Below are positions 6,557 through 13,352 of a stretch of DNA of 33,527 nt, one piece after another. Origin of the DNA: a virus. Position 1 is the stretch's first letter. Every line of letters starts with the position of its first letter. The stretch is taken from positions 1 to 33,527 of IMG/VR virus record IMGVR_UViG_3300032311_000963; one strand, 5' to 3'. The notes below the pieces were generated by a model that worked only from the letters and a program-made list of their open reading frames with translations, made no database searches and was not told where the DNA came from. The position numbers and the translations under genes are program-made.

Positions 6557-7878
6557 CGGCGAACCTTTCCGAATCCCCCACCCCGAAATCCTGCCATGAC
6601 TCTGGTTGCTTCATGCCGCTCGGCTTTGCGAGGGATCGCGGAGCGGTCGATCACCATCCCGCGCTTGATAGCCTGGTGCGAGAGCGAGAAGGCATCGGCG
6701 AAGTGACTACTCCAATCATGCACCGGCACATCCTTGATGGTGACACCATCGCGCTCCTCCTTGGAATGGTAGGCATCGAGCGCATCGAGTCCATCCACGC
6801 ATCCGGCCTCGTTGAAATGAATGCGCGGGAAGGCATCGTTGGCGAGGTTGATCCCATCCCAGACGCTGATCTGCCGAGGCACGGGAATCACGCCGGTCAG
6901 CCCGCTGCGTCCCAGTGCTTCCTGCCAGAGTCCACCAACTTCCGCTGCGGCGTCATGCGGGATGAAGTGTCCACCGTATCCATACTGCTTGTCCTTGAGC
7001 CTCGCAGCCCAGTCCGCTGGCGTCTTGCACTCGTCGCTCCCGGAGAGAGATTCCAGATAGTTGATGCGGTCGCCGACCATCTGCCAAATCCACACCTTCT
7101 GGTTGAGCGGAGCGCCCACATCCCATGAGGTGTAGACCGGCAGTTCCTTGAACCAGAGAATGTCGTTGGTGATGCGCTTTTCAGCGCGGGCCTTTTCGAG
7201 GCTGCGCACATAGATCGCGCCGGGGCGACCGATGGCAAACGAGCATTCGTATTCCTGCTCGTAGATATGCGCGGGAGTTCCCTTGCGGATGTCATTGAGT
7301 TCCTCGTCGGGAATGATGCCGCTATCGCTCGCTTTGAGCATGAGGGAGAACCATTCCGGATTCCCGCAGGCGTCGGTCCAGAGTCTCCAAAACGCATTGC
7401 GGCCTTTCGGCGTGCCGATGAAGGTTGCCCACCCGTTGTAGTCCGAGAGGCAGGGCCGGATCACCGAATACCATGCCGCAGGGTCGATATCCGCATACTC
7501 GTCGATCACCGCTCCATCGAGGTAAAGCCCGCGCATGCGTTCGTAGCTTTCCCCGGAGTAAAGCCGGATCGTGGCGCCGTGTGGCAAGGTCGCGATGAGA
7601 TCCGCCTCGTTGATCTTCACGCCGGGGAGCGGCGAGAGGAAGGTTTTGATGTATCCCCACGCGATGTCTTTGGCTTGGTCGCGTGTCGGCGCGATGTAGG
7701 CGAACCGCAGCGGCGGACCCGCCCGCTCGGTGGTGAATGCCTTGTTGAGCAGGTCTTGAATGCACCCGAATGTTTTTCCGCCGCGCCGGTGAACAACCAT
7801 GCACGCCCAGCGTTTGTCCCGCTCCAGATAGGAGCGAAACTGCCTGCGTGGTCGGATTTCAAATTCCGACTCAGACAT
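6553..7878 (-). CDS. terL: Terminase large subunit (ATPase and nuclease)
   Basis: This 441-residue protein is the motor that packages phage DNA through the portal and cuts it. Residues about 10-40 hold an arginine-rich stretch and the Walker A region VVHRRGGKT. IAPTRDQAKDIAWGY follows, then GLYLDGAVIDEYADI as Walker B with catalytic Glu, and the FIGTPKGRN coupling motif. The C-terminal RNase H-like nuclease shows SWDVGAP, FIPHDAA and HFADAFSLSHQAI as the three acidic positions. ATG 7878 was chosen because it overlaps the small-subunit stop by eight bases and gives the family's usual N-terminus; the frame stays open upstream, but that reading lies inside terS. Confidence 0.94.
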   Translation of the reverse strand: MSESEFEIRPRRQFRSYLERDKRWACMVVHRRGGKTFGCIQDLLNKAFTTERAGPPLRFAYIAPTRDQAKDIAWGYIKTFLSPLPGVKINEADLIATLPHGATIRLYSGESYERMRGLYLDGAVIDEYADIDPAAWYSVIRPCLSDYNGWATFIGTPKGRNAFWRLWTDACGNPEWFSLMLKASDSGIIPDEELNDIRKGTPAHIYEQEYECSFAIGRPGAIYVRSLEKARAEKRITNDILWFKELPVYTSWDVGAPLNQKVWIWQMVGDRINYLESLSGSDECKTPADWAARLKDKQYGYGGHFIPHDAAAEVGGLWQEALGRSGLTGVIPVPRQISVWDGINLANDAFPRIHFNEAGCVDGLDALDAYHSKEERDGVTIKDVPVHDWSSHFADAFSLSHQAIKRGMVIDRSAIPRKAERHEATRVMAGFRGGGFGKVRR

Positions 7879-8263
7879 CGCCGCCCATGATGACTCGGAT
7901 TTTTTGCGTGCCGGTCTGCTCGACCTCGACCTTGTCGCCATAGCGTTTCGGAGCGAGCTTGCTGGCGACCCACTTGAGAGCATCCACCCGGAGCCGCCCG
8001 ATCTGGGCGTCATTGGAATTAAATGCCTCATCGAGGATCATGTCAGCGTAGGAATCAGCCTGCTTCTGCCTCGCCTGTGCGTATTGTTCAAAAAAGACTT
8101 TGTTGTGATTCGTCCACATGATGACGGTCGAAGGAAGCAGACCGATTTTGCGGCAAATGGAGCGCATCGTTTCGCCATTGGCCATGCGTTCACAGATCAA
8201 GTCAGCGAGTTCTTGGGTGAACTTCGTCGGCCTGCCCTGCTTTTTTTTCGGCTTTGTTGCCAT
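7871..8263 (-). CDS. terS: Terminase small subunit
   Basis: This 130-residue protein has an N-terminal GRPTKFTQELADLICERMANGETMRSICRKIGLLPSTVIMWTN stretch, an Sf6/phage-type helix-turn-helix for recognising the packaging site. A central helical oligomerisation region follows (QARQKQADSYADMILDEAF, RLRVDALKWVASKLAPKRYGDK) with a basic/polar tail IRVIMGGDV that would contact the large subunit. It sits directly before terL and overlaps it. ATG 8263 follows the boundary element by ten bases and has no visible Shine-Dalgarno. Confidence 0.9.
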   Translation of the reverse strand: MATKPKKKQGRPTKFTQELADLICERMANGETMRSICRKIGLLPSTVIMWTNHNKVFFEQYAQARQKQADSYADMILDEAFNSNDAQIGRLRVDALKWVASKLAPKRYGDKVEVEQTGTQKIRVIMGGDV

Positions 8264-8273
8264 GATGTTAAAT

Positions 8274-8301
8274 GGTATCAGTCAAAACTTGTCTTGACAA
8301 G
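8274..8301 (-). promoter_or_regulatory. Boundary element copy 5 (upstream of terS) with adjacent inverted repeat
   Basis: Exact GTTTTGACTGATACC at 8274-8288 on the minus strand, in the 55-base gap between the RusA-like gene and terS. Immediately upstream is CTTGTC-AA-GACAAG (8288-8301), a 6-bp inverted repeat that could be an operator. This is the early-to-late transition, where a regulated signal is expected. Confidence 0.7.
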
Positions 8302-8318
8302 GATTCGGTTTTTCCCCC

Positions 8319-8714
8319 TTATAATCCCCCTGTTGTTGTTTGTCTGAAGGTAATTCGGATGGAGGTTCCTTCTTCGGCTTTTGTTTTGGCCTTAATTTGT
8401 CGGAACGAGATTTCAACTGACGCCGGATCGTCGTCTGGAATGAGTCCTCTTCTTCGGATGGCATCGATGAGGAATTTGCAACCGCCAGCAAGGTTATCAG
8501 CATCGAGTGGGTGGCAGGAGATGCGAGTAATGCGGAGTCCAAATGCTGGCTGGTCCGTTGCTTCTCCTTGGACAGAGTGGTCCAGTGTTTGCCGAGGACT
8601 CGATTGAGGCTTGGAGTGAGGAATTCCGGGAGCCACAGATTCAGTTCGTGCAAATGAGCCATCTGGTTTTTCGGTGTAGCCGAGTTGTCGGAGTTGTTCA
8701 TGCGTCCAGTTCAT
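8319..8714 (-). CDS. RusA-family Holliday junction resolvase
   Basis: The chosen start gives 131 residues beginning MNWTHEQLRQLGYTEKPDGSF. The C-terminal half carries the RusA signature: LRITRISCHPLDADNLAGG, a Lys in CKFLIDAIRRRGLIPDDDP, then VEISFRQIKAK and a beta strand IRITFRQ. The Asp residues of DADN and DDD are the metal-binding positions known for RusA, which cuts four-way junctions during phage recombination or packaging. The ATG at 8714 overlaps the preceding stop by 17 bases; a longer reading from 8777 would overlap by 80. The family is usually about 120-150 residues. Confidence 0.85.
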   Translation of the reverse strand: MNWTHEQLRQLGYTEKPDGSFARTESVAPGIPHSKPQSSPRQTLDHSVQGEATDQPAFGLRITRISCHPLDADNLAGGCKFLIDAIRRRGLIPDDDPASVEISFRQIKAKTKAEEGTSIRITFRQTTTGGL

Positions 8715-9066
8715 TAGTTGATATTTTGAACCACCGGCTGAGAGCGGAGGTGATTTGATTAGGGTTTTTGTTTTCATGCCAGCCGAGGCAGTGACTGGCA
8801 GTCATCGCAAACTCGGAGGCGATCTCCTTTAGTTCGTCGCGCTCCTTGCGAACGGCGATGAGTTCCGAGAGCAAAAATTGGTTAAGGCGAGCCGTTTTGC
8901 TAATGCCTTTGCTGGCCGCTTTTGAAATCTCCCGCGCCTCGTCGCGCTCGCGCTCCAGCTTGCGAGCGTAATCAGCGGCTACCCAATCTCCCCAAGAACA
9001 AGGCACAGGTGGGCCATAATCGCTCAAGTCATGCGTTGCCGCGTCCGTCTCAGGCGTGTCACTCAT
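8698..9066 (-). CDS. Hypothetical coiled-coil protein, paralogue of the preceding gene
   Basis: This 122-residue protein begins MSDTPETDAATHDLS and has a WVAADYARKLERERDEAREI helix followed by a second charged helix IAVRKERDELKEIASEF. The TPETD start, the W-x-A stretch and LERERDEARE recur in the preceding gene (9063-9410), so the two are probably duplicates. Such proteins are common in phage replication regions with no known function. It starts by ATGA overlap. Confidence 0.7.
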   Translation of the reverse strand: MSDTPETDAATHDLSDYGPPVPCSWGDWVAADYARKLERERDEAREISKAASKGISKTARLNQFLLSELIAVRKERDELKEIASEFAMTASHCLGWHENKNPNQITSALSRWFKISTNELDA

Positions 9067-9410
9067 TTCGCGCCCTCCTTGCCGTAGATTGCATCTTTGA
9101 GTGCATGGTATTCATGGCTAATGAGGCTGAATGACCCAATGGGCAGTTGCTTATTGATTGCCACCAACAAGCGGCTGGCGGCGTCATGGATTTGCTTGTA
9201 ATCTTCGTGCGCCACCCATTCGCCATCGGGGATTGCTGCCCTCGCCTCGTCGCGTTCGTTGCAAATGCGATTGATTGCCAGCATGTGTTCGGTTGCGAGG
9301 TCGTCGTATTTCTCACGCGCCTCGTCCCGCTCGCGTTCCAATTGCTCTGCCCACTCGGTGGGAACGACATGGTTCCCGCGAGCGAGGTCATCTGTTTGTG
9401 GTGTTTTCAT
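9063..9410 (-). CDS. Hypothetical coiled-coil protein
   Basis: This 115-residue protein begins MKTPQTDDLARGNHVVPTEW; an upstream in-frame ATG at 9422 is also possible. AEQLERERDEAREKYDDL forms a helix shared with the downstream gene at 8698-9066, followed by RICNERDEARAAIPDGEWV and a helical C-terminus. No enzymatic motif is visible. It lies in the replication/recombination operon; function unknown. Confidence 0.68.
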   Translation of the reverse strand: MKTPQTDDLARGNHVVPTEWAEQLERERDEAREKYDDLATEHMLAINRICNERDEARAAIPDGEWVAHEDYKQIHDAASRLLVAINKQLPIGSFSLISHEYHALKDAIYGKEGAK

Positions 9411-9411
9411 T

Positions 9412-9603
9412 TTACCAATCATTTCGTTTTCGTTTGGCTTCGATTGCTCGGCGCTCTGGCGTTGCCGCCCAGAACCGGTCGCAGGCTTCTTTAACCTGTC
9501 TTGAGAGCAAAAGCCACCAGCGGTCTTCGCGGTCGGAGCCGCAGAACTGAGTTCCTGCGGCCCCTTGGGCGACTTTTTTTCGATTAGAACGAGATTTCGT
9601 CAT
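9412..9603 (-). CDS. Small basic hypothetical protein (63 aa)
   Basis: The frame from ATG 9603 encodes MTKSRSNRKKVAQGAAG followed by REDRWWLLLSRQVKEACDRFW and a basic C-terminus EAKRKRNDW. It overlaps the end of the upstream gene by 20 bases and abuts the next gene. The many Lys/Arg and Trp residues suggest nucleic-acid contact, but no family is recognised. Confidence 0.6.
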   Translation of the reverse strand: MTKSRSNRKKVAQGAAGTQFCGSDREDRWWLLLSRQVKEACDRFWAATPERRAIEAKRKRNDW

Positions 9604-10063
9604 CGGTTGGGGTTGCGGTGCGGGCGGCAAGGATGCGCTCGTTGAGGGTCGTGAGCCGGTCAGCCGGGAGCGGCTGCGAGGAAGTCATGGGGTTGAGCCA
9701 TCTCACCTTTAGACGCACCTTGCCGTCCTCTCCCTCCTCGGCCTCGATGGTGATCCGGCAGAGCTTGCCGACCCATGGCGCTTTTCCAGCGTTGAGCGTT
9801 GGGATGTCCCACTCCCGGCCAAATGCCTCGTCAAGCGTCTTCGCCGTGCGCTCTGCGGCCTTCTCCGAGAGCCAGCCCTGCCAGACAGCTTCCCGTCCGT
9901 GCTGGTCGCCTTCGTCCTCGATGAGGAGCGGGATGCGGATGAAATCCGAGCCTTTGGTTGTCGTGCCAAGCCATCCGTTGCCGGGTTGCTTCACTTTCGC
10001 CGTGTATTTGCCTTCGGCGGTCACATAGCGGTTCTGTTTGTCTGCGAGTTCGTGTGTTGTCAT
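9584..10063 (-). CDS. Probable ssDNA-binding protein (DUF669-like)
   Basis: This 159-residue protein is predicted to be mostly beta: AEGKYTAKVKQPGNGWLGTT, SDFIRIPLLIEDEGDQHG, VGKLCRITIEAEEGEDGKV and RLKVRWLNP look like successive strands of an OB-like fold. The pattern recalls phage DUF669-type proteins located between helicase loader and recombination genes, thought to bind single-stranded DNA. The start at ATG 10063 overlaps the helicase-loader stop (ATGA). The ssDNA-binding role is inference from fold impression and operon position; an acidic C-terminal tip typical of SSB is present only weakly (TDDEISF). Confidence 0.6.
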   Translation of the reverse strand: MTTHELADKQNRYVTAEGKYTAKVKQPGNGWLGTTTKGSDFIRIPLLIEDEGDQHGREAVWQGWLSEKAAERTAKTLDEAFGREWDIPTLNAGKAPWVGKLCRITIEAEEGEDGKVRLKVRWLNPMTSSQPLPADRLTTLNERILAARTATPTDDEISF

Positions 10064-10761
10064 TTTTCTGTGTTGATGATGTTTGTGAACTCCGATAACC
10101 GCCGGAGGATCGGCTCGCCCCTGTCGGACGAGAGCATTTTTCTGAGGTCGCCCTTGGCGGCGTTGGCCGTCCAAATGATGGGCAGTTCGTGAGAGGATCG
10201 GTGTTCCAGCAGGTCGAAGAGTTCCAACTCGCTGCGCTCGGTCATTTTCTGCTTGCCGAGGTCATCGAGGAGGAGAACCTTCGTCCGGCGGCAGCGGGTC
10301 AGCGTGTCCTCGGCCATAGCTTTAGCCTGGTTGTTGTCGTGCCACTGGTCGGCACAGGCTTTCGCAAATCCCGTGGCGGTGATGCCAAAGACGCGAAGTC
10401 CGCTGAAATGCAGACGCTTGAGCAGTATCCACGCCGCTCGCGTCTTTCCGCAGCCCGCTGGGCCGATGAGACCGATTCCGACCGGATTATACTGCCATGC
10501 CTCGCATTCGCGCAGGAAGGCCGCAGGAATGCGTCCGAGGTCGCTTTCGCGGTAGAGTGGTGGACAGATGGCATTGAACGCCTCCTGCCGCCTCTCCTGC
10601 TCTTCCATGGCCTGCTCCTGTTGGAGCTTATCGATGCGTTTGAGGTCGCACTCGTCGCAGAGGATTTGCACATTCGGGAAGTAGCGGATGAAATCCTCGC
10701 TCGGTGAGGAGACCGAGTTGAAGCACGATTCGCTCGCGCAGGCTTGGACCGTGGCTACCAT
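10060..10761 (-). CDS. DnaC-like replicative helicase loader (AAA+ ATPase)
   Basis: This 233-residue protein starts MVATVQACASESC at ATG 10761, preceded by a strong AGGAGG in the end of the upstream gene, which it overlaps by seven bases. The N-terminus has two Cys pairs (CASESC and CDEC, residues about 8-40), a possible zinc site. The ATPase core has Walker A GPAGCGKT, Walker B KVLLLDDLGK, a SELELFDLLEHR helix, a sensor-1 segment PIIWTANA and an arginine-rich end EPILRRLSEF. DnaC-type loaders place the host DnaB helicase at the phage origin; the neighbouring initiator candidate and iterons fit this. Confidence 0.87.
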   Translation of the reverse strand: MVATVQACASESCFNSVSSPSEDFIRYFPNVQILCDECDLKRIDKLQQEQAMEEQERRQEAFNAICPPLYRESDLGRIPAAFLRECEAWQYNPVGIGLIGPAGCGKTRAAWILLKRLHFSGLRVFGITATGFAKACADQWHDNNQAKAMAEDTLTRCRRTKVLLLDDLGKQKMTERSELELFDLLEHRSSHELPIIWTANAAKGDLRKMLSSDRGEPILRRLSEFTNIINTEK

Positions 10762-11426
10762 TGCTCGACCTCCTCGACCTTGGCTGGCGCAAGCGCCGGT
10801 TCGACTTTGTTGAGCCAGTTGATGACAAACTGCCGGGTCTTCTTGCGTCCGGGGCGGGCAAGAAGCCAAGCATCCATCTTGCGACTTTCCGCATCCACAT
10901 CGATGCCCGGATAATGCCGCCGCATCTCAGCCCAGAACTCCTCATCGAGCAGGTAGGTCTTTTTGCGATCAGCGCCTACTTCTTCGTTAGAAGAAGTATT
11001 ACTCTTCTCTTCTCTTCTCTTCTCTGGTAACGGTTTTTCTAACGCTTGGGGCGTTACATTTGTAACGCTCGGAGCGTTACATTTGTCACGGTGTTCCGCG
11101 ACTCGCCTGTTGCAAACCGCACGGGCCTTGGAAGTTTGGCCGTTGTGCCGATCAAAGCGCGGGACTTGAAGCGAGCCGGAGCGGACTTCAAGCCAAGCTA
11201 CTTTGCGGAGCGCATCGGAGAAACCCGGCTGGTGGGTGATACGGTCGAGAACGGATTCTGTAACGGTGAGAGCGTTACCGGAGATGGATTGCTGGTCACA
11301 CCACGCCCAGAACCGGATGAGCTTTCCCACCACGGCGTCCGGGTCGATGTCCAAGATTGTCGCCATGGTGTAAACCTCCGGCTTGTCCGGCGTGGCGTGT
11401 TCCACTTTGATCCAGTCACCGGCCAT
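10755..11426 (-). CDS. Phage replication initiator candidate (lambda O-like position)
   Basis: This 223-residue protein begins MAGDWIKVEHATPDKPEVYTM; residues 1-90 resemble the winged-helix region of phage replication proteins (DPDAVVGKLIRFWAWCDQ, VLDRITHQPGFSDAL, VAWLEV). A low-complexity linker follows (LEKPLPEKRREEKSNTSSNEE), then a C-terminal helical domain (EEFWAEMRRHYPGIDVD, QFVINWLNKVEPAL) that could bind the loader. The gene contains iteron-like repeats, a hairpin and a polypurine tract in its middle, as lambda's origin lies inside O. It overlaps the DnaC-like gene. Initiator function is inferred; residues contacting DNA cannot be named. Confidence 0.7.
   Translation of the reverse strand: MAGDWIKVEHATPDKPEVYTMATILDIDPDAVVGKLIRFWAWCDQQSISGNALTVTESVLDRITHQPGFSDALRKVAWLEVRSGSLQVPRFDRHNGQTSKARAVCNRRVAEHRDKCNAPSVTNVTPQALEKPLPEKRREEKSNTSSNEEVGADRKKTYLLDEEFWAEMRRHYPGIDVDAESRKMDAWLLARPGRKKTRQFVINWLNKVEPALAPAKVEEVEQW
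10977..11086. other. Putative replication origin inside the initiator gene
   Basis: Three elements cluster. A perfect 9-bp hairpin TACTTCTTC-GTTA-GAAGAAGTA lies at 10977-10998. A tandem CTCTT tract (nearly five copies, polypurine on the minus strand) lies at 11002-11025. Two adjacent 23-bp direct repeats (11041-11063 and 11064-11086, two mismatches) each hold an inverted repeat AACGC-n5-GCGTT followed by ACATTTGT. The repeat length is not a multiple of three, so it is not a protein repeat. A further related inverted repeat is at 11260-11278. Confidence 0.6.
11260..11278. repeat. Third iteron-like inverted repeat
   Basis: GTAACGGTGAGAGCGTTAC has the same length and half-sites as the iterons at 11041-11086 (TAACG...GCGTTAC with the same spacing) but lacks the ATTTGT tail. 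It is about 175 bases upstream in the same gene and may be an outlying initiator binding site. Confidence 0.5.
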
Positions 11427-11427
11427 A

Positions 11428-11658
11428 TTATGCCGCCCTCCTGTGCCGCCCGATTAGAGCTTCAATGCCCACAACAGGGTCCGCACCGTGGCGTTTGGCA
11501 AAAGCCGATGCCTCCTCGATGCTTGCAAATGTCTTTTGATCGACATCACCAGGCCAGCAGTAAATGCCCTGCATCACATGCCAGAATGGTCCCCAGTTGT
11601 TTTTCACGATCTTCACCGGCTCCAGTTCTTCAAATTGAAATTCAAATTGGATGTTCAT
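11428..11658 (-). CDS. Small hypothetical protein (76 aa)
   Basis: Starts at ATG 11658 by ATGA overlap; a longer in-frame reading exists but lies within the upstream gene. It encodes MNIQFEFQFEELEPVKIV, then a Trp-rich WGPFWHVMQGIYCWPGDVDQ and a helix SIEEASAFAKRHGAD. No family is recognised. The gene ends one base before the initiator candidate starts. Confidence 0.65.
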   Translation of the reverse strand: MNIQFEFQFEELEPVKIVKNNWGPFWHVMQGIYCWPGDVDQKTFASIEEASAFAKRHGADPVVGIEALIGRHRRAA

Positions 11659-11870
11659 GCCGCCTCCGAAAGTTTGCGGAAGATGTGTTGCATGGAGTGC
11701 AATGCTTCCTTCCTGTTGAATGAAAGGCACTCGGTGCAGACCTCATACCATGTGCCATCGACCTTGAGATGATAGTCGTAGCGGAGGCAGTCCTCGTCAC
11801 CGGCGCGTGTTTGCGCCAATGGAAACCCAAAGAATTCTCCACTGATGAAATTGTCGATCCAGTCGCTCAT
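11655..11870 (-). CDS. Small hypothetical protein (71 aa)
   Basis: The frame encodes MSDWIDNFISGEFFGFPLAQ, a YDYHLKVDGTWYEVCTECLSF strand-rich segment with a CTEC pair, and a C-terminal helix. It overlaps both neighbours by four bases, arguing that it is translated. The CTEC pair alone is too little to claim metal binding. Function unknown. Confidence 0.65.
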   Translation of the reverse strand: MSDWIDNFISGEFFGFPLAQTRAGDEDCLRYDYHLKVDGTWYEVCTECLSFNRKEALHSMQHIFRKLSEAA

Positions 11871-12139
11871 GCCGCCCTCCTAAACATGGCTATAGGTCTC
11901 ATGTGAGCGCGACTGGACGACATGTAGCCCACCTTCTGCCATGATTTTGACATGAAGATCGCACCCATGACTCGCGGGTCGATGTTCGCGGGAGGTGGAC
12001 AGACCTCCCGGACATCGTTGACCGTGATGACGCCCTTCTCATTGGCAAGGGATTCCGCTGCGAGCCGCGCCTCGGCGAGGTAGTCCTCACGGGTGGTCTC
12101 AAACAGGTCCATGACGGTTTGGAGATCAGCGCCGGTCAT
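11867..12139 (-). CDS. Small hypothetical protein (90 aa)
   Basis: This protein begins MTGADLQTVMDLFETTREDY, has an Ala-rich helix (AEARLAAESLANEKG), then VITVNDVREVCPPPANIDPR and a basic C-terminus SSRAHMRPIAMFRRAA. The VTVxDVRxxxPPPxxxDPRxMGxxF arrangement resembles a small protein found in other phage replication operons, with no assigned role. ATGA overlap with both neighbours. Confidence 0.68.
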   Translation of the reverse strand: MTGADLQTVMDLFETTREDYLAEARLAAESLANEKGVITVNDVREVCPPPANIDPRVMGAIFMSKSWQKVGYMSSSRAHMRPIAMFRRAA

Positions 12140-12327
12140 TTGGATTCCTCCTTCGCGTGTGCCAAGGCAAGGCCCAGCTCATGCCCGAAAATTTCTGCGT
12201 TTTTTCTGGAAAACGGCGCTGCCCTTTCAATGGAAGCCGCTAACACAAGGATTGCCGGAGCGACCTCTCCTTCAAATTCAACATTTCTTCGCAGATAGGC
12301 ATATTCATCAGCGATTTCTTCAATCAT
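12136..12327 (-). CDS. Small hypothetical protein (63 aa)
   Basis: The start was set at ATG 12327, which overlaps the exonuclease stop (ATGA); the longer reading from 12429 would lie inside the exonuclease gene. It encodes MIEEIADEYAYLRRNVEFEG, a hydrophobic helix VAPAILVLAASIERAAPF and a helical C-terminus ending in KEESK. No family is recognised. Confidence 0.62.
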   Translation of the reverse strand: MIEEIADEYAYLRRNVEFEGEVAPAILVLAASIERAAPFSRKNAEIFGHELGLALAHAKEESK

Positions 12328-13352
12328 TTCGCGGCCCTCGCTTTCTTCTTGTCGGCGACGAGCTTCACGATGTCCTTGCCCACGATGGCCTGCTTCTCCT
12401 GCACCGGCACACCCATCTTCGCGCACCATTCGCGGAACTTCGTGCCGGTCATCTTGCCGCCGCAGTTGGCAACGAGTTCATCGAGGCCGCTCTTCCCGGA
12501 GACTGCCGCCGAGACGATGGCGATCCGGTCGAAATGCTCGCGACCCGCCTCCTCTTGGAGCTTCCACCCCGGCACTGCCGTTGTCTTCATCAGCGCCTTG
12601 GCCTTCGTTTTGAGTTCATCCACGAAATCCTCAAAGATGGCGTTCGTTGTTAAGAACGCCCCCAGCCTTTCCGGGTCCGCCAGCAACCCATCCTTGAGCG
12701 CCTCCAGTGAGACGGCAGTCGGTTGGGCTTCCACCACCGCCAGCGTCTCGACAATCGGACCCGTGCGGGCTGCACAGCTATCGGCCTTCAAGCACCATGA
12801 GCAGTATTGACACGGAGTCGCCACGGCATTCGGATCGTTCACAGCCTCCAGCACCCCGTCCACCACGGCCTTCGCGGTCGCGTAGCTGAACTCGATGCGT
12901 GTGAACTCCCGCTGGTCGCAGAAGAGCAGGCAGCAGGTCCAATGCTCGCCAAAGGTGCGCTCCATGTTCCCCAGCGCATAAGCCGCCACTTGCTCGTAAT
13001 AAGAGCGAAATGATTGCCCCGTCTTGAGGTCGAAACTCATCGCCTCATTCTCGCAGCGGGCATCCTCCGTTCCGATATGGTCCAGACCCGGCGTCTTCAC
13101 TTTCAACTTTGCCTCATCAGCCTCGATCTCGCCTCCGTCCGCCAGATCGCGCACCGTGTCCACAGCCCACATCACATTCTCCTGCTCCTCGGTGGATAGC
13201 TCCACCGGCACAGGTTCACCCATGAGGAACGCCCGGAACGCCGCATCAAGGCGGGTTCCCCGCTCCGCATGCGGTCCTGCCACGGGATTGGATTCATATT
13301 TCGCGCACTGCGCCAGCTTGGGCAGCGAGGAATGTCGGATCGTGGCGCTCAT
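12324..13352 (-). CDS. RecB/Cas4-like PD-(D/E)XK exonuclease
   Basis: This 342-residue protein starts MSATIRHSSLPKLAQCAKY, a typical opening of phage nucleases of the DUF2800/RecB type. Motifs are an early ERGTRLDAAFRAF helix, GTEDARCENEAMSFDLKTG (catalytic Asp/Lys of PD-(D/E)XK), QVAAYALGNME and a Cys cluster CQYCSWCLKADSC (residues about 183-195), resembling the Fe-S ligands of Cas4/AddB-like nucleases. The C-terminal third is helical and basic. Paired directly with a RecT-type protein (TAATG overlap), it would resect dsDNA ends to give the single strands that RecT anneals. Confidence 0.8.
   Translation of the reverse strand: MSATIRHSSLPKLAQCAKYESNPVAGPHAERGTRLDAAFRAFLMGEPVPVELSTEEQENVMWAVDTVRDLADGGEIEADEAKLKVKTPGLDHIGTEDARCENEAMSFDLKTGQSFRSYYEQVAAYALGNMERTFGEHWTCCLLFCDQREFTRIEFSYATAKAVVDGVLEAVNDPNAVATPCQYCSWCLKADSCAARTGPIVETLAVVEAQPTAVSLEALKDGLLADPERLGAFLTTNAIFEDFVDELKTKAKALMKTTAVPGWKLQEEAGREHFDRIAIVSAAVSGKSGLDELVANCGGKMTGTKFREWCAKMGVPVQEKQAIVGKDIVKLVADKKKARAAK

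Noticed and set aside
8282-8701. 139-codon frame overlapping the RusA-like gene on the same strand
   Set aside because: The other frame carries the full RusA signature (DADN, K, DDD); this one is low-complexity and runs through the boundary element.
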